From positions 62,001 to 126,000 of the forward strand of contig NZ_FNDR01000002.1 in assembly GCF_900099805.1 (NCBI RefSeq): a stretch of DNA of 64,000 bases, in the 5' to 3' direction. Numbering within the stretch: position 1 is the stretch's first letter; each line of letters begins with the position of its first letter. A model generated the notes under the pieces. The model was not told the origin of the DNA and ran no database searches. It was given only the letters and a program-made list of their open reading frames with translations. Of this stretch, positions 26,759 through 35,632 are shown one piece after another. This DNA comes from Variovorax sp. OV700 (lineage in GTDB: Bacteria > Pseudomonadota > Gammaproteobacteria > Burkholderiales > Burkholderiaceae_C). The position numbers were made by a program, and so were the translations under genes.

Positions 26759-27016
26759 GTGCCCTACTACGAACTGAAGATTGGCCATCAAACCGGCTTG
26801 GTCCAGGTTGCCCAGGACCTCGTCTGCTACACCGCGACGCTGTACTGGATGCCGCAGCGCCGATCGCCGAAAGCACCGGACGAGGTCAACTCCACGCCGC
26901 TGGAGCACCACCAGACCTTCGGACCCTCGGAAGCCGAGGCGCTCGAATCGCTGCGTGCCTGGGCAGCCGACCACTTCGAGTCGGTCAGCGACTTCGCCCA
27001 GATCGGGCCGCCGTAG
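26759..27016 (+). CDS. Hypothetical protein of 85 residues
   Basis: Small soluble protein beginning VPYYELKIGHQTGLV from a GTG; an in-frame upstream ATG at 26684 would add 25 residues but gives an unlikely N-terminus. It has aromatic-rich strands (CYTATLYWMP) and an acidic C-terminal helix (SEAEALESLRAWAADHF). No family recognised. Codon use resembles that of the neighbours. Transcribed away from the toxin-antitoxin operon. Confidence 0.5.
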   Translation: MPYYELKIGHQTGLVQVAQDLVCYTATLYWMPQRRSPKAPDEVNSTPLEHHQTFGPSEAEALESLRAWAADHFESVSDFAQIGPP

Positions 27017-27082
27017 GCGACGGCTTCGCGCCCTCCGCCGTGATGAGCTGCCGATCGGAAGCAGTGCTTGCGTCCTGACTTC

Positions 27083-27640
27083 TCACGACGCAAATCCAGA
27101 AACCTGCCCGTGCATATGCGGACGCCGACGTTCACGCTCCTTCGCGGCGCGTACCTCCTTCGAAATGGACGACACCACGGCAGCCCATTCTTCCGCCGTG
27201 AGGAGCAGCGCTGTGTGCGAATGCAAGAGCGTGTCCTCCTTGTCCAGATGCACTGACATGAGCTGCCGGTGTTGTTGCAACAAGGTCTCGGCTTTTGCAG
27301 CCGCGTTCATGTCGCCGGCCTCCACAAGCTCCAAGACGACCTTGGCCTGCGAGAGAAGGCTATTGCAGCGTTCGCTTTCCGCGTCGAGCTCACCCAGAAG
27401 CTCGTCGGCTTCGCCCGACCTTCCGCGCAGCATGTTCAGCATGACGACGCCTTTGGGGCGATGCGTTGCTTCTTCGAAGGCCTCCAGACGTTCGATGACC
27501 CTGATGGCGGACGCCGCCCTTCGCCGCACGCACGCCTCGTCTTCTTCCGTCTTCATCACCGTGTGAAGTCGCGCCAGCAACTCCCGGGTGCGAGCGTGCT
27601 CGGCGCGCAGGATGGCCCACGCGCATTCGGCTGCCAACAT
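27083..27640 (-). CDS. Hemerythrin HHE-domain protein
   Basis: 185-residue four-helix protein. Spaced His and Glu/Asp residues fit a di-iron hemerythrin-like site: LRAEHARTRELL, EEATHRPKG, LLQQHRQLMSVHLDKEDTLLHSH. Family members bind O2 or NO, or act in iron repair. The C-terminus is basic. No partner gene is nearby. Confidence 0.78.
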   Translation of the reverse strand: MLAAECAWAILRAEHARTRELLARLHTVMKTEEDEACVRRRAASAIRVIERLEAFEEATHRPKGVVMLNMLRGRSGEADELLGELDAESERCNSLLSQAKVVLELVEAGDMNAAAKAETLLQQHRQLMSVHLDKEDTLLHSHTALLLTAEEWAAVVSSISKEVRAAKERERRRPHMHGQVSGFAS

Positions 27641-27771
27641 GCTTCATCTCCTTTGGACCAGCGACTTGCCTATTCCAAAATTGCTGCGAAGTCGAACCTT
27701 TAACACCATGGTTCTACGCCGTTGCGCGAAGCACTGCAAGTCCGTCGAGGCGCGATTGCAGACGAGGAGAA

Positions 27772-28068
27772 TCAGCCGCGTGAACGCAAATGGCGCATCG
27801 GAAGAACGTCGTAGCGTGCACCGCCAGCTGCCACCATCGGGTCTTGCGAGGCCAAGGCCTTGATGTCCACCTCGTCGGCGACCTGGTAGAGCGACAGGCC
27901 CCACCCTCCCGCCGGATCATCCACGGGTCCGTGCGCGACCACGATGCCCTTGTCGAGCAGATCATTCAGGAAGGCGCCATGACGCTTCATCAGGTCGACC
28001 TCCTCGGGCGTCATCGTCGCAAGAAAATCGGCGCGCGGAGGCAAGAACTTGCACAGGTAGTATTTCAT
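27772..28068 (-). CDS. YciI-family protein
   Basis: 98-residue YCII-related ferredoxin-like-fold protein (MKYYLCKFLPPRADF, MKRHGAFLNDLLDKGIVVAHGPVDDP, GWGLSLYQVAD). The conserved His/Asp of the family (AHGPVDD) is present. Function unclear; relatives include a chlorohydroquinone-type dehydrochlorinase fold and ECF-associated YCII proteins. Confidence 0.85.
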   Translation of the reverse strand: MKYYLCKFLPPRADFLATMTPEEVDLMKRHGAFLNDLLDKGIVVAHGPVDDPAGGWGLSLYQVADEVDIKALASQDPMVAAGGARYDVLPMRHLRSRG

Positions 28069-28198
28069 TCGGGGTTCCTTGAAAGAAGCGCGGATGTCCG
28101 CCCTTCCAACGGGGTGTAACGCAGCTTCGGCGTTGCATCAGTCACGGCCGTGACCACCGCCATGTCGGGTCGGGGCCGCAGATCAGACGCGCCGCTGG

Positions 28199-29467
28199 TC
28201 ACTCCCCATCGAGCCGGTCCCGCCGCATGGCCCGCCAGAGTGCGAGGTCGTAGGAAATCTTGAGCAGCCCGCAGGCGATCAGCGGCAACGAGATCCAGCC
28301 GGCGGCAAACAGCGCCCCGCTGATCGTCGGGCTGATGGCCGCCGCGAGGCTGCGCGGCACGGCCGTGAAGCTCGCCGCAGCGCTGCGCTCCGCGGGCGTG
28401 ACGACCGCCATCACATAGGCCGTTCGCGTGGGCACGTCCATCGACGACAGCGCGCTGCGCACCATCAGCAGGCCGAGCGCCATCGGCAGGCTCGGCGCCA
28501 GCGCCGCCAGGACCAGGCAGACGTTGGCCGGCAGGTGCGTGAAGACCATGGTGTTGAGCAAGCCGATGCGCTGGGCGACCACCGGTGCGGCAAGCTGCGA
28601 CGCCGCGCCGAGCAGGCCGGTCCAGAAGAAGAACACGCCGGCCTGTGTCAGCGAGAAGCCGAATCGCTCCAGCAGCCACAGAGACATCAGTGCGTTGATA
28701 GCCAGTCCACCGGCAAACGAATCGACGCTGAAAAGCGCCGCCAACCGCATCACGACGCGGCGCGACGGCCCGAGCGGTGCCGGTGCGACAGGCGCGCTGT
28801 CCGCGCTACCAGCGCCAGCGTGTGCTGGCAGGTTCCGGTAGAGCCAGAACACAGCCAGTCCGATGGCCGCATAGACCACGAACATCCCGCGCAGCGCGTC
28901 GAGCCGCGCGAACTCGCTGTGCCGAACCAGCCAGTCCGGCACGGCGGCCGCCAGCGCACCCAGGGCTGCACACAACGCACCCGTGAGGCTGTAGCGCGCG
29001 AACAGCGCCGTGCGCGCATGGCCCTGTGCCGCTGCGGCCAGGCGGGCATGCTCGAGCGGCAGAAACACGCTGACGTCGCCTGAACTGGGATTGAGCGTGC
29101 CGACCAGCGCGACGACCAGCAGCGGCCAGAACGACGTCAGGCCCGCAAAGCCGAGGCCCGTGGCCGCCATCAGCAACGCCGCGCCGCGAAGCAGCCGCCC
29201 GCCCGCGAATCGATACCCCCAGGCGCCGACCGCAAGCGTGGCGAGCGCGGAGCCCAGCATCGTCGCCGTGCTGACGATGCCCACCTCGAGCGTTCCGAGC
29301 CCGATCGACAGCAGGTAGGCTGGCAGCAGCACCGCCATGTAGCCGTCTCCAAAGGCGCGCAGCCCCCGTGCGGCAAGCAAGGGCACGGCACCGGGGTCGA
29401 CGCCGGGAGGCAGCAGGCGCGCCAGAACGGCGCTTGCGATAGTGCCGGCGCGGCCGGCGATCTTCAT
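28199..29467 (-). CDS. Major facilitator superfamily transporter
   Basis: 422-residue membrane transporter with about 12 hydrophobic segments. The loop between TM2 and TM3 has the Gly/Arg-rich GAWGYRFAGGRLLRG in place of the classic motif A. A central loop (residues about 205-225) contains PAHAGAGSADSAP. The start ATG overlaps the stop of the upstream Nudix gene (ATGA), so the two are co-translated. Substrate unknown. Confidence 0.85.
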   Translation of the reverse strand: MKIAGRAGTIASAVLARLLPPGVDPGAVPLLAARGLRAFGDGYMAVLLPAYLLSIGLGTLEVGIVSTATMLGSALATLAVGAWGYRFAGGRLLRGAALLMAATGLGFAGLTSFWPLLVVALVGTLNPSSGDVSVFLPLEHARLAAAAQGHARTALFARYSLTGALCAALGALAAAVPDWLVRHSEFARLDALRGMFVVYAAIGLAVFWLYRNLPAHAGAGSADSAPVAPAPLGPSRRVVMRLAALFSVDSFAGGLAINALMSLWLLERFGFSLTQAGVFFFWTGLLGAASQLAAPVVAQRIGLLNTMVFTHLPANVCLVLAALAPSLPMALGLLMVRSALSSMDVPTRTAYVMAVVTPAERSAAASFTAVPRSLAAAISPTISGALFAAGWISLPLIACGLLKISYDLALWRAMRRDRLDGE

Positions 29468-29913
29468 TCGGATATCTCCGGCCGCATCGCCTCGAAGCCA
29501 GGCAGCTTCCGAAGCAGCGCCGTCATCGACTTGGCTGCAAAGGACGGTATGTCCGCGACGTCTACCCATCTGAACCGATCCACCTCGGGCGTCATCACGC
29601 CCGAGGCGTGGTGAGGAAAGAAGCTGGTGCACTTGCAGGCCGCGATGTCGTAGTTGCGCGTGTGCAGGAGAACCCGGAACAGGTGCAGATCCTTGCGCGC
29701 CATGTACGCCATGCGGCCGAGCTCCTCCATCGCATCCGGGGCCAGCGCGATGCCAGTCTCTTCCCTGACTTCGCGGATGGCCGCCTCGCGCGCGGACTCG
29801 CCCGCTTCACCTCCGCCCTTGGGGATGTCCCAGTGCTTCTGGCCCGTCGCATGCGCCAGCAGAAGCTGGCCTTGCTCGTTGAAGATGAGCACGCCGTAGG
29901 AGGTGGTTTTCAT
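29464..29913 (-). CDS. Nudix hydrolase (Ap4A-hydrolase-like)
   Basis: 149-residue Nudix protein beginning TTSYGVLIFNEQGQLLLAHAT. The complete Nudix box is GGGEAGE followed by REVREETGI. The KHWDIPKGGGEAGES context resembles diadenosine-polyphosphate hydrolases. First gene of a two-gene operon with an MFS transporter, suggesting coupled export and clean-up of a compound, which is inference only. Confidence 0.85.
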   Translation of the reverse strand: MKTTSYGVLIFNEQGQLLLAHATGQKHWDIPKGGGEAGESAREAAIREVREETGIALAPDAMEELGRMAYMARKDLHLFRVLLHTRNYDIAACKCTSFFPHHASGVMTPEVDRFRWVDVADIPSFAAKSMTALLRKLPGFEAMRPEISE

Positions 29914-30134
29914 AGCCTGCCGATTGTCGCCACGCGAGGGCGGGCGCGCCACGTTCGCACCGCTATTGCAACCAGCATCTCCCCTGCAATCCCGCCACAC
30001 TTGTTACTCCCAAACTTCGATCTGCCACGCCAAACTGTCTCTCCGGGCTCAACCACGAGCGACGAGCAAGCAGCGGATGGCATCGCGCTTCAGGCATGAG
30101 GCGCGGACATTCGCCCAACCAGGAGATTTCAGCG

Positions 30135-30917
30135 ATGAGTACCTCAGCCGAGAACGGCCCCAAAGGCAGCCAGCCCGTCATGCAGACGCCACCCGTCGTA
30201 TCGCCCCAGGCGTGGGAAGCGGCCCGCGAACAACTGCTTGTGAAGGAAAAAGCCCATACCCGCGCAGGCGATGCGCTGGCCGCCGAGCGCCGGCGAATGC
30301 CTTGGATGGCAGTGGATAAAGCGTATGCATTCGAGGGGCCCGCAGGCAGGGCCAGCCTGCTCGACCTGTTCGACGGCCGGCGCCAGCTGATCGTCTACCG
30401 CGCTTTCTTCGAGCCCGGCGTGTTCGGTTGGCTCGACCACGCCTGCCGGGGCTGCTCCATGGTGGCTGACCAGGTTGCCCACGTCGCCCACCTGAACGCG
30501 CGCGACACCACCCTCGTCTTCGTTTCGCGTGCGCCGCAGACGGACATCGCACGGCTCAAGGCGCGCATGGGATGGGAGATCCCGTGGTTCACCCTCACCG
30601 ACAGTTTCGACGCCGACTTCGGCGTCGACGAGTGGCACGGCACCAACGTGTTCTTCCGCGACGGCAGTCGCGTGTTCCGCACGTACTTCACCAACAACCG
30701 CGGCGACGAGCAGATGGGGAACACCTGGAACTACCTCGACATCACGCCACTGGGCCGGCAGGAGGTCTGGGAAGATTCACCCGAGGGCTATCCGCAAACG
30801 CCGACCTACAAGTGGTGGAACTGGCACGACAACTACACCGCGGAAGCCGTGCCCGACAAGAAATGGGTCGAGGTGTCGGACGCCGGGGAAGCCGCGTTCC
30901 GGGCCCAAGGCGAATGA
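30135..30917 (+). CDS. DUF899 thioredoxin-like protein
   Basis: 260-residue DUF899-family protein with a thioredoxin-like fold. It has the CxxC pair in DHACRGCSM, then TDSFDADFGVDEWHGTNVFF and a C-terminal PTYKWWNWHDNY. The family is annotated as dithiol-disulfide isomerase-like, without firm proof. The start at ATG follows AGGAGATTTCAGCG. Single gene. Confidence 0.85.
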   Translation: MSTSAENGPKGSQPVMQTPPVVSPQAWEAAREQLLVKEKAHTRAGDALAAERRRMPWMAVDKAYAFEGPAGRASLLDLFDGRRQLIVYRAFFEPGVFGWLDHACRGCSMVADQVAHVAHLNARDTTLVFVSRAPQTDIARLKARMGWEIPWFTLTDSFDADFGVDEWHGTNVFFRDGSRVFRTYFTNNRGDEQMGNTWNYLDITPLGRQEVWEDSPEGYPQTPTYKWWNWHDNYTAEAVPDKKWVEVSDAGEAAFRAQGE

Positions 30918-31093
30918 ACAGCCCGCCGTCGGGTTCCTGATTCGAAGATCCACAGGGGCAGCGCTTCGAATCGTCACCTGAGTTGGTCGAAGCGGCGAAA
31001 CGGCTGACGCTTTCGACGTTCTGCTCTCTGGCAGCTGCCAGCCATTGCTTTTACATTTTTCTTCACGGAGCCATTGCTCCTTGGAGAAACAAA

Positions 31094-32227
31094 ATGTCGA
31101 AGCAGCTACAACTCAGGAACGTTCTGGTTCTGGGCGCAGGGAAGGTGGGCAGCACGGTGGCCGACATGGTGGCCGAATACCACCGCGTGCCCGTGACACT
31201 GGCCGACCAACTGGCGGGCAAGCCGTCCGGCGATCCGCTGGTCCGGCGGATCACATTGAACGTGGAAGACGACACCGCGCTCGCCAGCGAGCTGGCGTCG
31301 CATACCGTGGTCATCAATGCATTGCCCTTCTTCCTCGCCGCGCGCGTCGCCACGCAGGCGGCCAGGCTGGGCGTGCACTACTTCGACCTCACGGAGGATG
31401 TGGCCGCTACCCACGCCATCCGCCAGCTGTCGGGCGAAGCCACCTCGGTGCTGATGCCGCAAAGCGGCCTGGCGCCCGGCGTGATCGGGATGCTCGGCGG
31501 CCACCTGGCGGGAGACTTCGACGAGCTGTACGACCTGCGCCTTCGCGTCGGCGCGCTGACGCGCAATGCCACCAACAGCCTTCGCTACAACTTCACCTGG
31601 AGCATCGACGGCGTCATCAACGAGTACTGCAACGCCTGCGACGCGATCGTGAACGGCCAGCTCGTGTCGGTGCAGCCGCTCGAAGGCCACGAGACCTTCA
31701 CGCTCGACGCGGAAGCCTTCGAGGCCTTCAATACCTCCGGCGGACTGGGCACCCTGTGCGAGACCTTGCGCGGCAAGGTGCGCAATCTCGACTACAAGAC
31801 CATCCGGTACCCGGGCCATCGCGATGCGATGAACTTCCTGCTGCATGACCTGCGCCTGATCGAGCGCCGCGACCTGCTGCGCCAGGTGCTCGAGCACGCG
31901 GTGCCGCATAGCCGCGAGGACGTCGTCATCGTGTTCGCCTCAGCCTCGGGCCTGCGCGAGGGCCGCTTCGAGCAGGAAACCCGCGTGGGCCGCGTCTTCG
32001 GCGCCACACTTCGCGGCACGGAGCGCACCGCCATCGAGCTCACCACGGCCGCGGGCGTGGTCGGCGTGCTCGAGCTGCTGCTGAAGGGCAAGCTGCCGCG
32101 GGCCGGATTCGTCGGGCAGGAGCAGGCACCGCTCGAGGAGTTTCTCGCGACGCGCGTGGGCCACTACTACCAGGGCCTTGGCGCGAGCGCGCCGAGCCCC
32201 GCGCACAAAGAGGCGGCCGAAGCCTGA
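31094..32227 (+). CDS. Saccharopine-dehydrogenase-family oxidoreductase
   Basis: 377-residue NAD(P)-dependent enzyme. The Rossmann motif VLGAGKVGSTVADM is at residues 12-25, the YFDLTEDVAATHAI segment and QSGLAPGVIGML are typical of saccharopine/lysine/homospermidine-type enzymes, and a catalytic C-terminal domain follows. The start ATG has GGAG 8 bases upstream. Family members form or cleave secondary amines, or oxidise amino acids to imines. It begins a cluster with a TPP enzyme, a DadA-like oxidase, an amino-acid importer and a racemase-family enzyme, so it probably acts on an amino-acid-derived imine. Confidence 0.85.
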   Translation: MSKQLQLRNVLVLGAGKVGSTVADMVAEYHRVPVTLADQLAGKPSGDPLVRRITLNVEDDTALASELASHTVVINALPFFLAARVATQAARLGVHYFDLTEDVAATHAIRQLSGEATSVLMPQSGLAPGVIGMLGGHLAGDFDELYDLRLRVGALTRNATNSLRYNFTWSIDGVINEYCNACDAIVNGQLVSVQPLEGHETFTLDAEAFEAFNTSGGLGTLCETLRGKVRNLDYKTIRYPGHRDAMNFLLHDLRLIERRDLLRQVLEHAVPHSREDVVIVFASASGLREGRFEQETRVGRVFGATLRGTERTAIELTTAAGVVGVLELLLKGKLPRAGFVGQEQAPLEEFLATRVGHYYQGLGASAPSPAHKEAAEA

Positions 32228-32314
32228 GCGCTTCGCGCAGCCGGCTGCCGGAAAGCGCACCTGCGGGTGCCCGGCGGCTCCCTTTTTCTTTTTATCCCGA
32301 ACTGGAGTTTTGCC

Positions 32315-34066
32315 ATGCGTGGTGCAGACGTGCTCGTGCAGATGTTGATCAACTACGGCGTCGACGTTCTTTTCGGTGTTCCCGGCGACACCAACGTTCC
32401 CTTCTACGAAGCACTCCAACGCCGCCAAGGCGACATCGAACACGTCATGGCCCGCGACGAACGCTCCGCCGGCTTCATGGCCGACGCCTATGCGCGGCTG
32501 ACCGACAAGCCCGGCATCTTCGAATGTCCCTCGGGCGCCGGTGCGATGTACTCTCTGCCACCGCTCGCGGAATCGAATGCTTCTTCGGTTCCGGTCATCC
32601 TGCTGACCATCGACCTCCCGTTGCCCGGCGAGGGCCGCGGCATGATCACCGAACTCGACTGCGCCAGGCTCTTCGAGCCCGTCACGAAGATGTCGGTGCA
32701 GGTGAAGTCATCCGAGAAGCTGCCCGAGATCATTCGCCGCGCGTTTCGCGTGGCCTGCTCCGGCACGCCCGGCGCCGTGCACCTGCAAATCCCCGAAGAC
32801 ATGCTGCTGGCGGACATCGACCCCGACACGATCTCGCTGCATGCCGAACCTGAATGCAAGACCTTTCCTGCCTATCCCCTGGCGCCGGCGCCGGGCAAGG
32901 TGGGCGAGCTCTTTGCCCTGCTCCAGAACGCCTCGAAGCCCCTGTTCGTCGCAGGCGGGGGCGTGAACCGCTCCTGTGCCGGCAGCGCCCTCACCGATGT
33001 GGCGGCGAAGCTCAACGTGCCCGTCGTCAACACGATCACCGGCCAGGGCGCTCTGCCCGACGACCATCGCCTGGCCATCGGCGTCATCGGCGACAACGGC
33101 TTTCATCCCCATGCCAACCGCGCTCTCGAGGAATCGGACCTGGTGATCTTCGTCGGCTCGCGCATGGGCTCCGTCGTCACGGTCGGCTGGACCTTCCCCA
33201 AGTCGACCCTCAACAAGCGCGTCGTCCAGATCGACATCAACCCCGAGCGCCTTGCGAACAACTACGAGAACCTGCTCTCGATCGCGGCGGATGCGCAGCT
33301 GGTCCTGACGCAGATCCTGAAGGAAGCGCCTGTCGATTTCGACGCTTCGAAGCACACGCCCTGGGTCGACCACCTCAACGCCTACCGCGCGAACTTCTGG
33401 GACCATGCCGAAAGCGTTCTCTCGCTGAACGACGTCCCGCTGAGGCCCGAGCGCGTCGTGCGCGAGTTCAACAACCGGCTCGCGCAATACGGCAAGGCCG
33501 TGCACATTCTTTCGGATGCCGGCACGCCCACGCCGTACATGACGCGCTTTCTTCGCATCGGCGACCGCCGCACGCGGTTCGTGATTCCGCGCGCATTCGG
33601 CGGCCTGGGTTCCGCGATTCCCGCGGTGGTCGGCGCCTGGTATGCCGACAAGACACGTCGGCCGATCGGGATGTTCGGCGACGGCTCTTTCAACATGGCC
33701 GTCGGCGAGCTCGAGACGCTGGTCCGCAAGAAGGTGCCCGCACTGCTGATGCTGTTCAACAACGGCTGCTTCGGTTGGATCAAGGGGCTGCATCGGCTCA
33801 AGGGCCACGATGAGTGCTTCGGGGTGGACTTTCTGCCGCCGCGAGGCCAGGCCATCGCCGAGGCTTTCGACATCAAGGCCTGGACGGTCACCACGCCCCA
33901 TGAGCTGATCACGGCGCTCGACGAAGCCTTCGAATACGAGGGCCCCTGCCTCATGGACATCCACATCGAATCGCTGGCGGACCGGGTGCCGCCCGTCTAC
34001 TCATGGCTGGCCAGGAAGAACCTCGACCCGTTGGCGCTGGCTCCGGAAGACGTAGCCTACCTGTAG
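32315..34066 (+). CDS. TPP-dependent enzyme (acetolactate synthase/decarboxylase superfamily)
   Basis: 583-residue thiamine-diphosphate enzyme with the usual three domains. The N-terminal Pyr domain has the activating Glu in MARDERSAGFMADAY, a central Rossmann-like domain starts near residue 190, and the C-terminal PP domain has the GDG...NN motif (GDGSFNMAVGELET ... LLMLFNNG). Similar to acetolactate synthase large subunits and pyruvate oxidase-type proteins, but not assignable to one reaction. Start from ATG after CTGGAG. It lies 87 bases after the saccharopine-dehydrogenase-like gene in the same orientation. Likely decarboxylates or ligates a 2-oxo acid. Confidence 0.85.
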   Translation: MRGADVLVQMLINYGVDVLFGVPGDTNVPFYEALQRRQGDIEHVMARDERSAGFMADAYARLTDKPGIFECPSGAGAMYSLPPLAESNASSVPVILLTIDLPLPGEGRGMITELDCARLFEPVTKMSVQVKSSEKLPEIIRRAFRVACSGTPGAVHLQIPEDMLLADIDPDTISLHAEPECKTFPAYPLAPAPGKVGELFALLQNASKPLFVAGGGVNRSCAGSALTDVAAKLNVPVVNTITGQGALPDDHRLAIGVIGDNGFHPHANRALEESDLVIFVGSRMGSVVTVGWTFPKSTLNKRVVQIDINPERLANNYENLLSIAADAQLVLTQILKEAPVDFDASKHTPWVDHLNAYRANFWDHAESVLSLNDVPLRPERVVREFNNRLAQYGKAVHILSDAGTPTPYMTRFLRIGDRRTRFVIPRAFGGLGSAIPAVVGAWYADKTRRPIGMFGDGSFNMAVGELETLVRKKVPALLMLFNNGCFGWIKGLHRLKGHDECFGVDFLPPRGQAIAEAFDIKAWTVTTPHELITALDEAFEYEGPCLMDIHIESLADRVPPVYSWLARKNLDPLALAPEDVAYL

Positions 34067-34122
34067 CTCGCGGTGCCAACGGTTCACGATAGACTTTTCG
34101 GTGAATGAACTGATTGGCCTGG

Positions 34123-35379
34123 ATGAAGAACACTGTTGCCGTGCTGGGAGCCGGAATCGTCGGCGTTTCGTGTGCCCTCGAACTCCAGCGACGGGGTTTC
34201 GATGTGACCATCTTCGACAGGACCGGGCCGGGTCGCGAGACCTCCTACGGCAACGCCGGGGTGATTGCGCGCAGCTCGCTGATGCCTTTCAACCATCCCG
34301 GGTTGTGGTCGACGCTTCCCAAGCTGCTGAAGAACAGGTCCGCGAGTTTTCGCTACGACCCGCTTTTCCTCGCGAAGAACCTGACGTGGGCGTTGAAGTT
34401 CTTGTCGAACGCGCGCGCCTCGGCCTTTCATGAAACGACCGCGGCGCTCGACGCGCTGATCCGGCTTTCGACGAGGGAGCACCAACGGCTGCTGACCGAA
34501 GCAGGCGCGGTGCATCACCTGCGCACGACCGGATGGCTCTTTCTGTATCGCAGCGAGGCAGGATTTCTCGGCAGCCGGCTCTCCCGGGACACCTTCGAGA
34601 AGTTCGACATCGCAACGCAAGTTCTCGATGCGCGGGAGCTTGCGGAACTCGAACCGCATCTGAAGCCGCTGTTCCCCCGCGCACTCTGGATTCGCGACAC
34701 CTGGTCGGTGGACAGTCCGGGCCAGGTGGTCGAGGCATATGCACGGCTTTTCACTGCGCGCGGCGGCCGTATCCGACAGGCTTCGATCGGCGCGCTTCGC
34801 CGTTCGAACACCAGCGACGCCTGGCAAGTGACCGAGGACGCCGGCACGGTCCATGAGGCATCGCGCGTGGTGCTCGCACTGGGCCCCTGGACCCGGGAGT
34901 TCGCGAAGAAGTCGCTGGGCCTCTCGGTGCCGATGGCGTTCGAGCGCGGCTACCACATGCACTATCGGGCCGCCAGTGGTGCCTCGCTCGGGCGCCCGGT
35001 CTACGACACGGGCGGGGGCTACGTGCTGTCGCCGATGGAGCAAGGCCTGCGCTTGTCCACCGGCGTGCAGCTGGCCGATCGCGCAGCACCCCCAGACCTC
35101 GCGCAATTGGATCTGGCCGAACAGGCGGCGCGCGAAGCGTTTCCACTCGAAGCGCGGCTGGAAAAAGAGGCTTGGCTCGGCAGCCGACCCACGCTGCCGG
35201 ACAGCCGCCCCATCATCGGCGAATGCCCCGGCCGCACAGGCCTGTGGCTCGCGTTCGGCCATCAACACATCGGCTTCAACACCGGCCCGGGCACGGCCGC
35301 GCTCCTTGGCTCGATGATGGCCGGCGAAACCTGCGCGTTCGATCCCGCGCCGTTCCGGCCTTCCCGGTTTCTCGGCTGA
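34123..35379 (+). CDS. FAD-dependent D-amino-acid dehydrogenase-like oxidase (DadA family)
   Basis: 418-residue flavoenzyme. The FAD-binding GAGIVGVSCALELQRRG is at residues 9-25, TSYGNAGVIARSS follows, and the C-terminal substrate domain ends LAFGHQHIGFNTGPGTA. The DAO/DadA group oxidises D-amino acids, imino acids or opines to 2-oxo acids with release of an amine. It starts at the ATG 57 bases after the TPP gene. Together with the importer it suggests oxidation of an imported amino acid or opine. Confidence 0.85.
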   Translation: MKNTVAVLGAGIVGVSCALELQRRGFDVTIFDRTGPGRETSYGNAGVIARSSLMPFNHPGLWSTLPKLLKNRSASFRYDPLFLAKNLTWALKFLSNARASAFHETTAALDALIRLSTREHQRLLTEAGAVHHLRTTGWLFLYRSEAGFLGSRLSRDTFEKFDIATQVLDARELAELEPHLKPLFPRALWIRDTWSVDSPGQVVEAYARLFTARGGRIRQASIGALRRSNTSDAWQVTEDAGTVHEASRVVLALGPWTREFAKKSLGLSVPMAFERGYHMHYRAASGASLGRPVYDTGGGYVLSPMEQGLRLSTGVQLADRAAPPDLAQLDLAEQAAREAFPLEARLEKEAWLGSRPTLPDSRPIIGECPGRTGLWLAFGHQHIGFNTGPGTAALLGSMMAGETCAFDPAPFRPSRFLG

Positions 35380-35495
35380 AAGCCGCCAGTGCCTTCGCGT
35401 CGCCTCGACACGGGAGTGAGTGCATCGGGCCGGAACCCGGAGCCGGGGACGTTCATGGGTTTTCGATCAAAAATGGACGTTTTGCCTGCCCGACG

Positions 35496-35530
35496 TGACG
35501 GTATGACGAGAACTTCCCGTCATCCTGACG
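35496..35530. promoter_or_regulatory. Cluster of four TGACG/CGTCA pentamers upstream of the importer operon
   Basis: TGACG occurs at 35496-35500, 35504-35508 and 35526-35530, and CGTCA at 35518-35522. The pairs are 8 bases apart in each half. The set lies in the 253-base space before the importer operon. A regulator-binding array is inferred; the binding protein is unknown. Confidence 0.4.
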
Positions 35531-35569
35531 AACTGTCGCATTGCTCGTGACTATCATGACTTCTAGACT

Positions 35570-35584
35570 TCAGTCGCGGACTGA
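35570..35584. promoter_or_regulatory. Perfect hairpin or operator before the importer operon
   Basis: TCAGTC-GCG-GACTGA is a perfect inverted repeat with 6-base arms and a 3-base loop, 48 bases upstream of the binding-protein start. The following GGCCTTCTTTCC is only weakly T-rich, so an operator or leader structure is as likely as a terminator for the upstream gene. Confidence 0.35.
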
Positions 35585-35632
35585 GGCCTTCTTTCCGATT
35601 GTTCGATGGCGAGCTTTTTGCTTGGAGATACC

